Positions 26,701 through 34,068 of a DNA stretch of 64,000 nt are shown piece by piece. This DNA is from Girardinichthys multiradiatus (lineage: Eukaryota; Chordata; Actinopteri; Cyprinodontiformes; Goodeidae). A program made the position numbers and the translations under genes. The stretch is taken from contig NC_061795.1 in NCBI RefSeq assembly GCF_021462225.1, positions 51,174,380 through 51,238,379 of the forward strand, given 5' to 3'. Every line of letters starts with the position of its first letter. Within the stretch, counting starts at the first letter, position 1. The notes below the pieces were generated by a model. The model saw only the letters and a program-made list of their open reading frames with translations. It was not told where the DNA came from and did no database searches.

Positions 26701-29700
26701 GACGATGTGAACATATCTGTGTTAACGGTCATACATGTGCTGCAGGGCGTCGGGAAACAGAGGCAGCTGCTCCTATTGGTCGGCTGAGTTCAATAACATG
26801 ACATCATCAGGTGGTCTGTTTACTAAACAGCCAAAGGTGTTCCTCTCCTCCATGAAGAAGATCTGATAGCTTTATGCAGGACTTTATTAAAAGAGGAGAA
26901 AATGGAGGTAAGATTCAGATTCATTTGGATCCTTGGATAAACATCAGGTTATTTATTTCTACCAGCTGGGATGTCAGAATGGAAATATAGAAACAGCAAG
27001 AGAATAAAATAGAATATTCTTTATTGTTATTGTCACAAGTACAACAGAATTGAGAAGGAAGCTGTCTGGTTCGTTCATAGAGCGATAAATAATGTCAGTA
27101 AAATAGAATCTGTTTGTAAAACAGATGAAATAAAAACACATTCATGCTGAGGCTCATCTTCATCACTGCATCTCCTTTACATTCTGGCTCTGAGGGTTGA
27201 GCTGCTGCTTTAATGGTTCTGTAGCATCTGCCTGATGGCGCCGGTTCTAATAGAATCTGACCCGGGTGAGAAGTGTCCTGTGATGTTCTGGACCTTTTGA
27301 GACAGCAGGAACCATGAAGAGCACCGAGAGACACCAGCAGTGTTCAGTTAAATGTTGAGGTGGTGAAGGATCTGAAGCTTCACTGGTTTATTTCTGTCTC
27401 CATCCACGTTCCCACAGTACCTGACGGTCCTGGGCTCGGTCTCACCAGGTTCTGCCTTCAGCTTGTTCTGATGATGAGATATCTGAGCTGGGATCTTCTC
27501 TGGAGGACATAAGTGGAATGAATTAGGTCAGCAGACGAGATGGAGTTCTATTGATCTTCTGTGTTGGACTGATGGTTATTGATCTGAAACAGATTTTGCC
27601 TCATCTGTGAGCAACCAGCCCGGTCCAGTCAGGTGCTGATGGAGGAACTTCAGACTGATGCTGGACCCAGGATGGCAGGAGAAGGTTCTGTTGTTACTGA
27701 ACAGATTCTGAGTCCATCCATCATGTAAATAAACCTCAGGCCTGAATCTTCAAGGAAGTAAAACTGAGCTTTTGAGTAGGAGATCTATGTGTGGGTTTAG
27801 GTCCGGTGAGGAAGAGGAACAGGTTGTTCTTTCATCTTTGAGTCCTTCCTGGCTCAGTTGAGTACCTCCATGCATGTCATGCATGGAGGTACCACAGATG
27901 AGGTACAAAATCACGGTCTTCCTGGAAGATGCAGACTTGTGTAGTTTTGGGAGCTGATTTGGAGTCCATCTTCAAACCAAAAAAGTCCAGCTAGCTCATC
28001 TTTAATAGTATCAGTACTGCACCTTCACCTGGTCATCTTCTGAATCCAAGGGGACCTCTTTGCCCATTACTGATCTAGTCACAGGCCCGCCCATCTGCTC
28101 CATCAAGGTTCTCTCTGATCCATCCATAAAACCTTTGAAGAACCCGTCTTCAGCTATATCTTGGCCTAGTTGATGTTTCAGCTTCTGTGTCTTGTTGGGT
28201 GGTGATTGGGTTCCAGCCTCCCTTATCTTGGCCACATCTCTGAGAACAGAACACCTGGTACTTCTGGGCTCTGCAGGTAGACTGCAGTTCTGGAATATAA
28301 CAAGTTGTTCTTCATGAAATATGGATTCTAAAAGCAACTTTCCAGTGAACTACAACAGTGACCTACTCTAAGTGAAACAACTAAAGGAGCTACATCCATT
28401 AACATTTACTTTTCCTTCCCATAGAAAGTACTCCTGGATCAGTGCTTCTTTGTTCTCTTTGTGTCTCTGCTCTGTTCTCTCAAACCTCCAGTCGGTCGTG
28501 GCTGATGGCCGCTCACACTGAGCCTGGTTCTGGTTCTGCTGGAGGTTTCTTCCTGTTAAAAGGGAGTTTTTCCTCTCCACTGTCGCTACATGCATGCTCA
28601 GTATGAGGGATTGCTGCAAAGTCAACACCAGTGACTGTCCACTGTCTCTACATGCTCATCCAGGAGGAGTGAATGCTGCAAGTCACTGACTGGATGCAAT
28701 CTGCTGGGTTTCCTTAGATAGAAAAACTTTTTATCCAATTTGAATAAATAACTGAATCTGACTGAACTGTTCAATGGTTACGATTAATTGGAATGTATGA
28801 ACCTGACTGTTGTGAAGAACCTTGAGACGACATGTGTTGTGAATTGGAGCTATATAAATAAACTGAATTGAATTGAATTACAGCAGTGAACTACTGCTGT
28901 GAAACAGCGCTTTTTAAGTAAGTCATAAAATGTTTCTGTAAATTTTCCAATAAGGAAACTAAACGATCTATAGTTTATGAAGGTTCCTCTGGGTCTGCAT
29001 TAGTTTTCACTGCTGGATGCTCAGGAAACTGCCTGCAGTGCATCACTTCACTGCCCTCACCTACGCCTCCTGGTGGCCAGTCCTCTTCACCGCTGGTCTG
29101 GAGTTCCCTGTGGAGGACCAACTGTAGTTTGTGTTTTAGATGAGAACAAGATATTTTTATGAATTTCTTTGGATCTAAACATGAATTTATATCTTCAGTT
29201 AAGTCCAAAATTATTCATACCCTGGCAGATTAGGATTTAAAATAATTATCGTTTAACCAAGAAGTATGTTTCTGAAATGAGACGGACATCTATGCAAAGA
29301 TAATAACACAATGTAAAAAATATTTTAGGTTTATTTTATTTAAAAAATTGCATGTTGAGCATTATTTATCCTCTATTTAATAATCATTGTAAAAATATTT
29401 ATTGGCAAACAAACCTTTATGTTGCTCCTGTTTTTCTGATTTATTTTTGGTAATGAGCTCCATCTCTCTGAGGTTGGAAGGCCTCTATGCCATCACCCTA
29501 ATCTCCCCTAGATGCTCAATTAATTCCCTGTCCACCCCACTCCCACCCCCCACGTCTCCATCCACAGGTGATGCAGGTGGTGAAGGAGCAGATCACCAGG
29601 ACGCTGTCCAGTAAACCCACTTCCCTGGAGCTCTTCAAAAACAAAGTCAACGCTCTGAACTACAGCGAGATCCTGAAGCTCAGGCAGACGGAGCGGCTGC

Positions 29701-32143
29701 ACCAGGAGGAGACACTCGCTCCACCGGTCCTGTCAGTATCCTAATTCATCCACAGCTCATTCTGAGCCTTGCAAACATCTCCACAGGTGCAGCTACTGCT
29801 CAGGTTCTGCTTTGTGGATCTATGGAGTTTAATTGCAGATGCAGCTCTGTAACCTCCATGATCTCTTACACAACACCTTCTCTAAAGGCTCCACCTGTCT
29901 CCACCCATATGAATGCAGCAGCCTGCAGAGCAGTCTGCTGTAGGCCACTAAACAGTCTGTGTTTCACTGCAGCACCAAGGTGCTGGTGCAGCTTCATTAC
30001 CTTTATTTCACGTTGAACCTCCATGGGATTTATCATGAGGAGTCCATGCTGTGGTTGTTTAAAGCGTGTGTTTGTGAGCTTGAAAGTGATTCAGAAACGT
30101 GAAATGTTCGTTTTGTTTTCCAGCGAGCTGAAAGAACGGCTGAAGCCGGAGCTGCTGGAGTTGATCCGCCAGCAGAGGCTCAACAGGCTGTGTCAGGGAA
30201 CCATGTTCAGGAAGATCAGCAGCCGCCGTAGGCAGGGTGGGCACCAGCAAAGACCAGCTCCTCATACTGAGATCAAACATGTTCATTTTCATTGATAATT
30301 GTTTTTTCTGCTGCGCTCAGACAAACTGTGGTACTGTCGTTTGTCACCAAATCACAAGATGCTTCATTACGGCGACGTGGACGAAGAGGCAGAAAACCCA
30401 GCAATAGAAACGCTGCAGGAGAAGAGTGAGTCAAAGCAGAAGAAATGTGAAGGTTCCCTGATTGAGAAAGCTGAAAAAATCCTTCTTAACAGAAAGTCAT
30501 TAAATGATGGAATAGAATAGATCTATAAAAAGCTCTTTTATTGTCCCACATGTGTCAGCAGTGATGTCAGAGGCTATTGGAAACATGCAGATACTCACTC
30601 ATGTAAAAACTGGATGCAAATCAACAAGATTTGCATCCAGTAAAGGAAATCATTTAGAACATAAGAAAAATAAATACTGTAGTTATTAAAAATGGCAAAC
30701 TCAGATATGAGATTCAGAAGAATATCATCTTCTTGATATTTATTTCAAAACAACAGTCTATAAGATGATCTAACTACATTTATTTAACCAAAGGAACAAT
30801 TATTCATAGCTGCTTGAATAATATTACAATAGCAAATAATTAATGGTGCAGTTGGTAGCACTGTTGCCTTGCAGCAAGAAGGTCCTGGGTTTGATTCCTG
30901 GCCGGGGGTCTTTCTGCATGGAGTTTGCATGTTCTCCCCGTGCATGCGTGGGTTCTCACCAGGTACTCCAGCTTCCTCCCACAGTCCAAAGACATGCCTG
31001 TTAGGTTAATTGGTCAATCTAAATTGCCCTTAGGTGTATGAATGAGTGTGTGCATGGTTGTTTGTGTGTTGCCCTGCGATGGACTGGTGACTTCTCCAGG
31101 GTGTCCTCTGCCTCCTGCCCATAGACTGCTGGAGATAGACACCAGCTTCCCTGTGACCCACTATGGAAGAAGTGGTAGAAAATGACTGACTGACTGACAA
31201 ATAATTAATATATTTAAATGTATGAAAATTTAATATCAGTTTGAATACTGAAAACCTGAAGAAAGATTGAAGATGGAACCTGACATAATAATTCAAATTT
31301 ACATCAAATTTATCTTTTATAATATATTTTAATAAAGACCTTAGAATTTCCTTTTTAGTTAATGAATTATGTGTTTAATAAAGAGGAATAACTAATCATT
31401 TCAGGATGTATTCATGGTATTAAGGCACCTTGGGCCTTTAAATTGGACTGTTTATATATTGTTTGTGCTGAATGAACCATTTTATGATTTATTCTCCATT
31501 CATATAACATGATGCAGTGTTTACTGTTTATAGAGACATTTTAAATGGTAATATTGGTGCTTATGTTTTCGGATCCCATTGCTGTCTTCCTGCAGTCCCA
31601 GTTGCAGATATAAAAGGCTTGCTGACAGGAAAGGACTGTCCTCACATGAAGGAGAACAAAGGCAAACAGACCAAGGTCAGTGAACTTCTTGTCTCCATGG
31701 TGTCCATGCTCACCTCCTGTCAGATGGTGAATTTAAGGACATGTCTCACTGTGCTCTCTTGCTGCAGGAAGTCCTGGATCTGGCATTTAGCATCACCTAT
31801 GATGTAGAGGAGTACAGTCTGAACTTCATCGCCCCCTCCAGGACCGATGTGAGTCTGGAGTCTTAAATATATTTCTGCCCTTGATGCTTCTCCTTTCCCA
31901 GTGTTGATCCTAACGTGTCCCATCTGTCAGTTCTGCTTGTGGACAGATGGACTGAGCGTCCTGCTGGGCAGGGACATGAGCAGTGAATCCATGCGCAGCG
32001 AGCTGGAGATCCTCCTGTCTATGGAGATTAAGCTCCGCCTCCTGGATCTGGAGAACGTTCCCATCCCGGACAGTGCCCCGGCTATCCCAAAACCTCCAAG
32101 CAACTACAACTTCTGCTACGAATTCAACCAGACTGAGCAGTAG
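8711..32143 (+). CDS. elmo3: ELMO3, engulfment and cell motility protein 3 (gene span, 20 coding exons)
   Basis: ELMO proteins are cytosolic adaptors that bind DOCK family exchange factors and help activate Rac for engulfment and migration. The joined exons give 715 residues; as I recall, human ELMO3 has 720. In order: an N-terminal ubiquitin-like Rho-binding region (about 1-80), armadillo-type helices (80-300), the ELMO domain (about 305-480), a PH domain (about 540-665) and a proline-rich end ([12 protein letters not shown]) that in the family contacts the DOCK SH3 domain. ELMO3 rather than ELMO1/2 is chosen from [26 protein letters not shown] and [14 protein letters not shown]. Exon phases are all compatible and there is no stop. 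Coding exons: 8711-8788, 13945-13985, 14757-14829, 16864-16914, 18743-18912, 20338-20437, 20540-20691, 21062-21140, 22503-22553, 22645-22767, 23393-23515, 23585-23689, 24223-24331, 24459-24595, 29568-29731, 30124-30236, 30321-30425, 31596-31675, 31768-31848, 31931-32143. Confidence 0.95.
9985..10330 (+). mobile_element. Degenerate Tc1-like transposon fragment
   Basis: The words 'actgtgaaacatggtggtgg', 'gacagggaag' and 'tagtcaaagttcagacctaa' match, in order and orientation, the conserved part of fish Tc1 transposase genes (VKHGGGS... and SQSPDLNP). Internal deletions and stops make it non-coding. Confidence 0.75.
11073..11112. repeat. Perfect hairpin, 18-bp arms
   Basis: Arms 11073-11090 and 11095-11112 are exact reverse complements with a 4-base loop. 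It lies inside elmo3 intron 1. Confidence 0.85.
13060..13190 (-). mobile_element. tRNA-derived SINE-like fragment
   Basis: On the - strand the segment reads like a pol III B box: 'cacgggttcgagacc'. Its flanks resemble a degenerate tRNA body. No complete element boundaries are seen. Confidence 0.45.
13945..13985 (+). CDS. elmo3: elmo3 coding exon 2 (residues 27-40, split codon)
   Basis: Encodes [13 protein letters not shown] plus two bases of Gly. This matches the ELMO motif KPLSAIIKEVCDGW. Acceptor GCAG, donor GTAAG. Confidence 0.94.
14034..14460 (+). mobile_element. Possible non-autonomous DNA transposon remnant
   Basis: Starts with 'cagtgctttgcaaaagtttc', resembling a recurrent fish Tc1-type terminus. 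The opposite end is unclear. It lies in elmo3 intron 2. Confidence 0.35.
14757..14829 (+). CDS. elmo3: elmo3 coding exon 3 (residues 40-64)
   Basis: Completes Gly40 and encodes [16 protein letters not shown], then VQMYITES. Equivalent to the family W-L-NHEYFALQ...YITE region of the Rho-binding domain. Confidence 0.94.
15059..16238 (-). mobile_element. Tc1/mariner-type DNA transposon, inactive
   Basis: A 1.18-kb element in elmo3 intron 3. Imperfect inverted ends contain CCGGCTACTTTATTAGGTAC at 15068 and the complement of CCGGCCACTTTATTAGCTAC near 16209-16228. The transposase lies on the - strand and is broken by frameshifts. This element class is common in teleosts. Confidence 0.9.
15123..16087 (-). 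pseudogene. Tc1-type transposase, frameshifted
   Basis: The N-terminal helix-turn-helix is intact at 15839-16087, from [20 protein letters not shown] through [20 protein letters not shown]. The catalytic half is at 15123-15518 and includes [11 protein letters not shown], the second Asp region of the DDE triad. A frameshift after [12 protein letters not shown] replaces the usual [12 protein letters not shown], and the middle (about 15520-15840) has no continuous frame. The protein cannot be made whole from this copy. The enzyme family cuts and joins transposon ends. Confidence 0.88.
16864..16914 (+). CDS. elmo3: elmo3 coding exon 4 (residues 65-81)
   Basis: Encodes [17 protein letters not shown], the end of the ubiquitin-like domain (family: NRxEIKNGxILxLxxxP). 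Donor GTGAGT. Phase 0. Confidence 0.94.
17164..17184 (+). CDS. elmo3: Candidate 21-nt elmo3 microexon
   Basis: CAG acceptor and GTTTG donor flank seven codons (EHKLDLK) that would keep the frame between exons 4 and 5. The human ELMO1-3 sequences I recall align without this insert (KAP followed directly by GRSADDL), so it is probably not constitutive and may be chance. Confidence 0.2.
17200..18720 (+). other. elmo3: elmo3 intron 4, non-coding
   Basis: AT-rich, no gene recognised. The stretch 18250-18640 reads like an old repeat without a frame that I can place. Confidence 0.4.
18743..18912 (+). CDS. elmo3: elmo3 coding exon 5 (residues 82-138)
   Basis: Starts [15 protein letters not shown] and includes [20 protein letters not shown]. 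The latter matches the ELMO armadillo region ([16 protein letters not shown] in ELMO1). It leaves two bases of Glu138 before GTAGGT. Confidence 0.95.
19070..19435 (+). repeat. Dispersed repeat, copy 1 of 2
   Basis: Shares phrases with 23725-24080 in the same orientation: ACTGAAACAGTT (19075; CTGAAACAGTTAATC at 23729), 'aacccactcagagca' and 'gattaat'. It is probably a small non-autonomous DNA transposon. It lies in elmo3 intron 5. Confidence 0.65.
20020..20290 (+). mobile_element. Degenerate Tc1-like fragment
   Basis: Contains 'gatccaaagcacacaatcaa' and 'tcctagtcaaagtgcagact', recalling the transposase region around the catalytic Asp and SQSPDLNP. It has no open frame. It sits just upstream of exon 6. 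Confidence 0.6.
20338..20437 (+). CDS. elmo3: elmo3 coding exon 6 (residues 138-171)
   Basis: Encodes [20 protein letters not shown] and [14 protein letters not shown]. The [10 protein letters not shown] motif is invariant in ELMO proteins. Donor GTTCAT is weak. Confidence 0.95.
20540..20691 (+). CDS. elmo3: elmo3 coding exon 7 (residues 172-222)
   Basis: Starts [16 protein letters not shown], then [15 protein letters not shown] and ends AHLQ plus two bases of Val. The frame reads straight through the 102-base intron 6, so retained-intron reads would stay open. Confidence 0.95.
21062..21140 (+). CDS. elmo3: elmo3 coding exon 8 (residues 222-248)
   Basis: Encodes (V)[18 protein letters not shown] then TAEDADRQ. 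Matches human ELMO3 [17 protein letters not shown]. Confidence 0.95.
21460..21620 (+). repeat. Dispersed repeat, second copy of 5490-5680
   Basis: Shares 'tttccttccactcaacttt' and a following 'tacagc...ctgtgaac' with the copy near 5575. No coding content. Confidence 0.5.
22503..22553 (+). CDS. elmo3: elmo3 coding exon 9 (residues 249-265)
   Basis: Encodes [17 protein letters not shown], the counterpart of LWQRNLRQFIYK in human ELMO3. Phase 0 both sides. Confidence 0.94.
22645..22767 (+). CDS. elmo3: elmo3 coding exon 10 (residues 266-306)
   Basis: Starts [20 protein letters not shown] and ends with [12 protein letters not shown]. The EMAHxLYVLQ motif is an ELMO hallmark. Confidence 0.95.
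22980..23280. repeat. Interspersed repeat fragment in intron 10
   Basis: Contains 'cagttcatcccaaagg' and 'ggttgaggtcagaactctgt', phrases of a recurrent fish DNA-transposon-related repeat. Ends are not defined. Confidence 0.5.
23393..23515 (+). CDS. elmo3: elmo3 coding exon 11 (residues 307-347)
   Basis: Encodes [20 protein letters not shown] and ends [16 protein letters not shown]. Start of the ELMO domain; the RRRSLCA residues favour ELMO3 over ELMO1 and ELMO2. Confidence 0.96.
23585..23689 (+). CDS. elmo3: elmo3 coding exon 12 (residues 348-382)
   Basis: Encodes [20 protein letters not shown] then [15 protein letters not shown]. Middle of the ELMO domain; only 69 bases separate it from exon 11. 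Confidence 0.96.
23725..24080 (+). repeat. Dispersed repeat, copy 2 of 2
   Basis: Second, same-orientation copy of the 19070-19435 repeat, ending with 'gagttgcagccctg', which looks like a terminal inverted repeat. It lies in elmo3 intron 12. Confidence 0.65.
24223..24331 (+). CDS. elmo3: elmo3 coding exon 13 (residues 383-419)
   Basis: Starts [20 protein letters not shown], one of the most conserved ELMO stretches, and ends CEILRIGES plus one base of Pro. Confidence 0.96.
24459..24595 (+). CDS. elmo3: elmo3 coding exon 14 (residues 419-464)
   Basis: Encodes (P)[16 protein letters not shown] and [19 protein letters not shown], ending DK. The [12 protein letters not shown] motif closes the ELMO domain. 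Confidence 0.96.
25370..25570 (+). pseudogene. LINE 3' remnant
   Basis: Reads, with stops, like [10 protein letters not shown]... and a degenerate SE.CCKAF, equivalent to the fish LINE motif SRLDYCNALL...LQNAAARLL. No intact frame. Confidence 0.55.
25600..25860 (-). repeat. Interspersed repeat shared with 28740-28880 and 61190-61330
   Basis: The words 'cagtttatttatat', 'cgtctcaagg', 'aaagtcagttgaatcca' and 'catacagattt' recur in the other two copies. A common teleost non-coding repeat. Confidence 0.65.
27000..27480. repeat. Interspersed repeat fragment
   Basis: Contains 'ttctttattgttattgtcac' and 'aagtacaacagaattgag', typical of a widespread fish repeat. No protein-like frame. Confidence 0.5.
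27862..27892. repeat. Perfect palindrome, 15-bp arms
   Basis: Arms 27862-27876 and 27878-27892 with a single-base centre. It lies inside elmo3 intron 14. Confidence 0.85.
28440..28880 (+). repeat. Interspersed repeat, inverted copy of 61190-61610
   Basis: The words 'ggaggtttcttcctgttaaa', 'gggagtttttcctctccac', 'gagggattgctgcaaagtca' and 'tgaatgctgcaagtcac' recur as reverse complements near 61430-61580. Confidence 0.8.
29205..29400. repeat. Tc1-related non-autonomous repeat fragment
   Basis: Begins 'gtccaaaattattcatacc', a recognisable terminus of fish Tc1-derived repeats. It is AT-rich and has no frame. Confidence 0.5.
29568..29731 (+). CDS. elmo3: elmo3 coding exon 15 (residues 465-519)
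   Basis: Starts [20 protein letters not shown], continues [18 protein letters not shown] and ends APPV plus two bases of Leu. The donor is GTCAGT at 29732; the earlier GT at 29727 would break the frame. Confidence 0.95.
30124..30236 (+). CDS. elmo3: elmo3 coding exon 16 (residues 519-557)
   Basis: Encodes (L)[17 protein letters not shown] and [15 protein letters not shown], leading into the PH domain. It leaves one base of Asp557. Confidence 0.96.
30321..30425 (+). CDS. elmo3: elmo3 coding exon 17 (residues 557-592)
   Basis: Encodes (D)[18 protein letters not shown] then [16 protein letters not shown]. First strands of the PH domain (family: [16 protein letters not shown]). Confidence 0.96.
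30840..31195 (+). mobile_element. tRNA-derived SINE with LINE-type tail
   Basis: A box-like 'agttggtagcactgttgcc' and B box-like GGTTTGATTCC head an element whose tail has 'ctgcgatggactggtgact' and 'atagactgctggagata'. It ends in TGAC repeats. It lies in elmo3 intron 17. Confidence 0.8.
31596..31675 (+). CDS. elmo3: elmo3 coding exon 18 (residues 592-618)
   Basis: Encodes (I)[19 protein letters not shown] then NKGKQTK. PVADxKxLxTGKDCPHxxEK is an ELMO PH-domain signature. Confidence 0.96.
31768..31848 (+). CDS. elmo3: elmo3 coding exon 19 (residues 619-645)
   Basis: Encodes [20 protein letters not shown] then IAPSRTD. The VEEY insert resembles the human ELMO3-type GEEEAY rather than ELMO1/2. 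Confidence 0.95.
31931..32143 (+). CDS. elmo3: elmo3 coding exon 20 (residues 646-715 and stop)
   Basis: Starts [20 protein letters not shown], continues [20 protein letters not shown] (C-terminal helix) and the PxxP tail, ending with TAG at 32141-32143. Confidence 0.96.
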   Translation, partial: FCLWTDGLSVLLGRDMSSESMRSELEILLSMEIKLRLLDLENVPIPDSAPAIPKPPSNYNFCYEFNQTEQ

Positions 32144-32800
32144 ACGTGATGTAACTGTAGGTTCTGACCCATTTTGACCCGTTCTAACACAGATTTGAAC
32201 ACTTTATTGTGGGAGGTTTCAGTGGAGGCCTGAGACTGAACATCAGTGAGAAACTGCATCCTGTAAATTCCTGCAAAATGAGTGTTTTTTTTTATGTAAA
32301 AATCAGGTGATGATCTGCATTCAGCTGTCAGGAACCTGGAATAATTCGACCACTTCTCTAATGGTGCATTCAGTTTGTTTTAAATGGGTTTTATATTGTA
32401 AAACATGTTGCATAGCTTCCGGAATATCGCTTTATGCAAGGCTGAAACTAAAAAAGCTTTGTTCTGCTTAAATTCTTCTTTTCACACGGGCATTAACTAG
32501 AGAACGGTACCTGTGCATCGGTTGCAACATTTGAAACAACAATGCTGGTACTTAGTTTATGCGCTTCAACTTTATGTGTTGAAGCTTTTTCATCTGAAGA
32601 GATTTTTTTCACCAAACATTCAGTTTTCTATTATTGCTGTAAATCTGTATGATTCTGATCATGGATCAAATCCTGTTTCATCTCCAAAAATGTTGCTTTT
32701 TTAAACCAGGTACTTCTAATGGAAGCTCAGCTGTGGAGACGTCCACGTTAATCTTCTGCTTTTCACTAATTTACACAAATAAACAGTTTGAATAAGAAAA
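32144..32800 (+). other. elmo3: elmo3 3' UTR
   Basis: No frame. The only good polyadenylation signal in reach is AATAAA at 32778-32783, giving a 3' UTR of about 650 bases. Confidence 0.6.
32778..32783 (+). terminator. elmo3: Polyadenylation signal AATAAA for elmo3
   Basis: Canonical hexamer 635 bases past the stop codon, followed by a T-rich stretch (TTTTTTTTCTC near 32808). Confidence 0.6.
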
Positions 32801-33929
32801 CTGCCTGTTTTTTTTCTCACTACCAGAAGTTCATACGTCCTACTTTAGTTTTCATCTTTTAGTCTGAATTTATTTCTGTTATGGTGCGATAAACAATAAA
32901 GCATAGAAGGAATTTATTTCATCAGACAAGGAGGAAACTTTGCAGAAGGTTCATATTGTCCAGTAAAAACAAAATCTGTTGGTGTTAATGAAGGAAATGG
33001 AAATCATCTTTCAGCTGCTTAACGAAAGCATCAACCAGGCCATATGGTTGGGGAAAGAAACTTGGGTTCAGATGATTCCTGGAGATCTTTGAATCTCCAG
33101 TTGTCTTCATCAACATGTTTCTCGCTGTTGTTGCCAAACGTTCCTGAAACTTAAAAAATGACCCTCACAGACAGATGACTCAGCAGTTTATTGCCATTAT
33201 TTATGCAGTTAGATGAGCTTAGAAATGGCAAATCAAATGAAAGTTTAGATGTTTTCCTCTTGCAGCTCAAAACTTTCCACTTTTATTTCTGGCTATCTGA
33301 GCAGATATTTGTGCCAACAGATTTACTGCAGGGTCAAGAAGTACCGAGTACTAAAGTCTACACCAAGCTAACCATGAAGTAACAGAACCATGAGAACAGA
33401 ACTGGACTCTTTGTGACTAGTTTCACCATACAGAATCCGTCATTAGTAGAAAAAGCTGTTTGTGTTAAAACCTTATTCCACATCAGTACATCTGTGGACC
33501 TTTGAATGGATTACTTGGATTGTTACAGGTCAACAGCCCCGCTAGAAATAGATTAACAGATAAAACTGTTGGTGTTCAGTCTGTGGAAGATCATTTACAT
33601 CAGTAGATGAAAATTATTCATAAACCTTGTCTCAATTAATAGACAGATCCTGCTGCTTTGAGTTTCTCCAGACCTCCAGTTATGCTAATACTGTCCTACA
33701 TTCATTCCCAGGAAATCTTCACACCATTACTTGTTCCTCTGTTGTTCTGTGAAACATGGACCTTTAATGCTGATGCGTCACATAAAATGAACTTAAATAA
33801 GTGATTAAAAAGTCTTGGCCATAATTAACAACAGAGTCGGTCAGTAAAAGTTTCCTAAAGAATGAAGCTTGACCTTCCATCTGTGAGATCTTTGGTCAGC
33901 AGGTTTGGTCCTTCAGTCATCCAGAACGT
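32800..33929. other. Convergent intergenic gap and fbxl9 3' UTR
   Basis: No gene. The right part should be fbxl9 3' UTR. A - strand AATAAA lies at 33187-33192, about 740 bases past the fbxl9 stop. Confidence 0.5.
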
Positions 33930-34068
33930 TCAGTCAGTCAGTGTAAGATCAGCCACACCTATGAGCTTATGATGGACATTTTCCAAAAACGGCAGCTGTG
34001 ATTGGAGGAGGTCCACCGTTGTTATGGAGATGTTTTTGCACCTTGAGATGTCGACCGTTTTCAGACAT
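33930..34068 (-). CDS. fbxl9: fbxl9 coding exon 11 (residues 605-650 and stop)
   Basis: The acceptor CTGCAG is followed by (R)[20 protein letters not shown], then [15 protein letters not shown]. This is the last LRR and tail; TGA is at 33930-33932. Without this exon the frame from exon 10 would stop at once in its intron. Confidence 0.85.

Larger units (their letters stand above)
24596..29567 (+). other. elmo3: elmo3 intron 14, repeat-rich
   Basis: 5-kb intron. It holds a LINE remnant (25370-25570), three or more interspersed repeats (25600-25860, 27000-27480, 28440-28880, 29205-29400) and a 15-bp-arm palindrome (27862-27892). I see no further exon; exons 14 and 15 join in frame. Confidence 0.75.
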
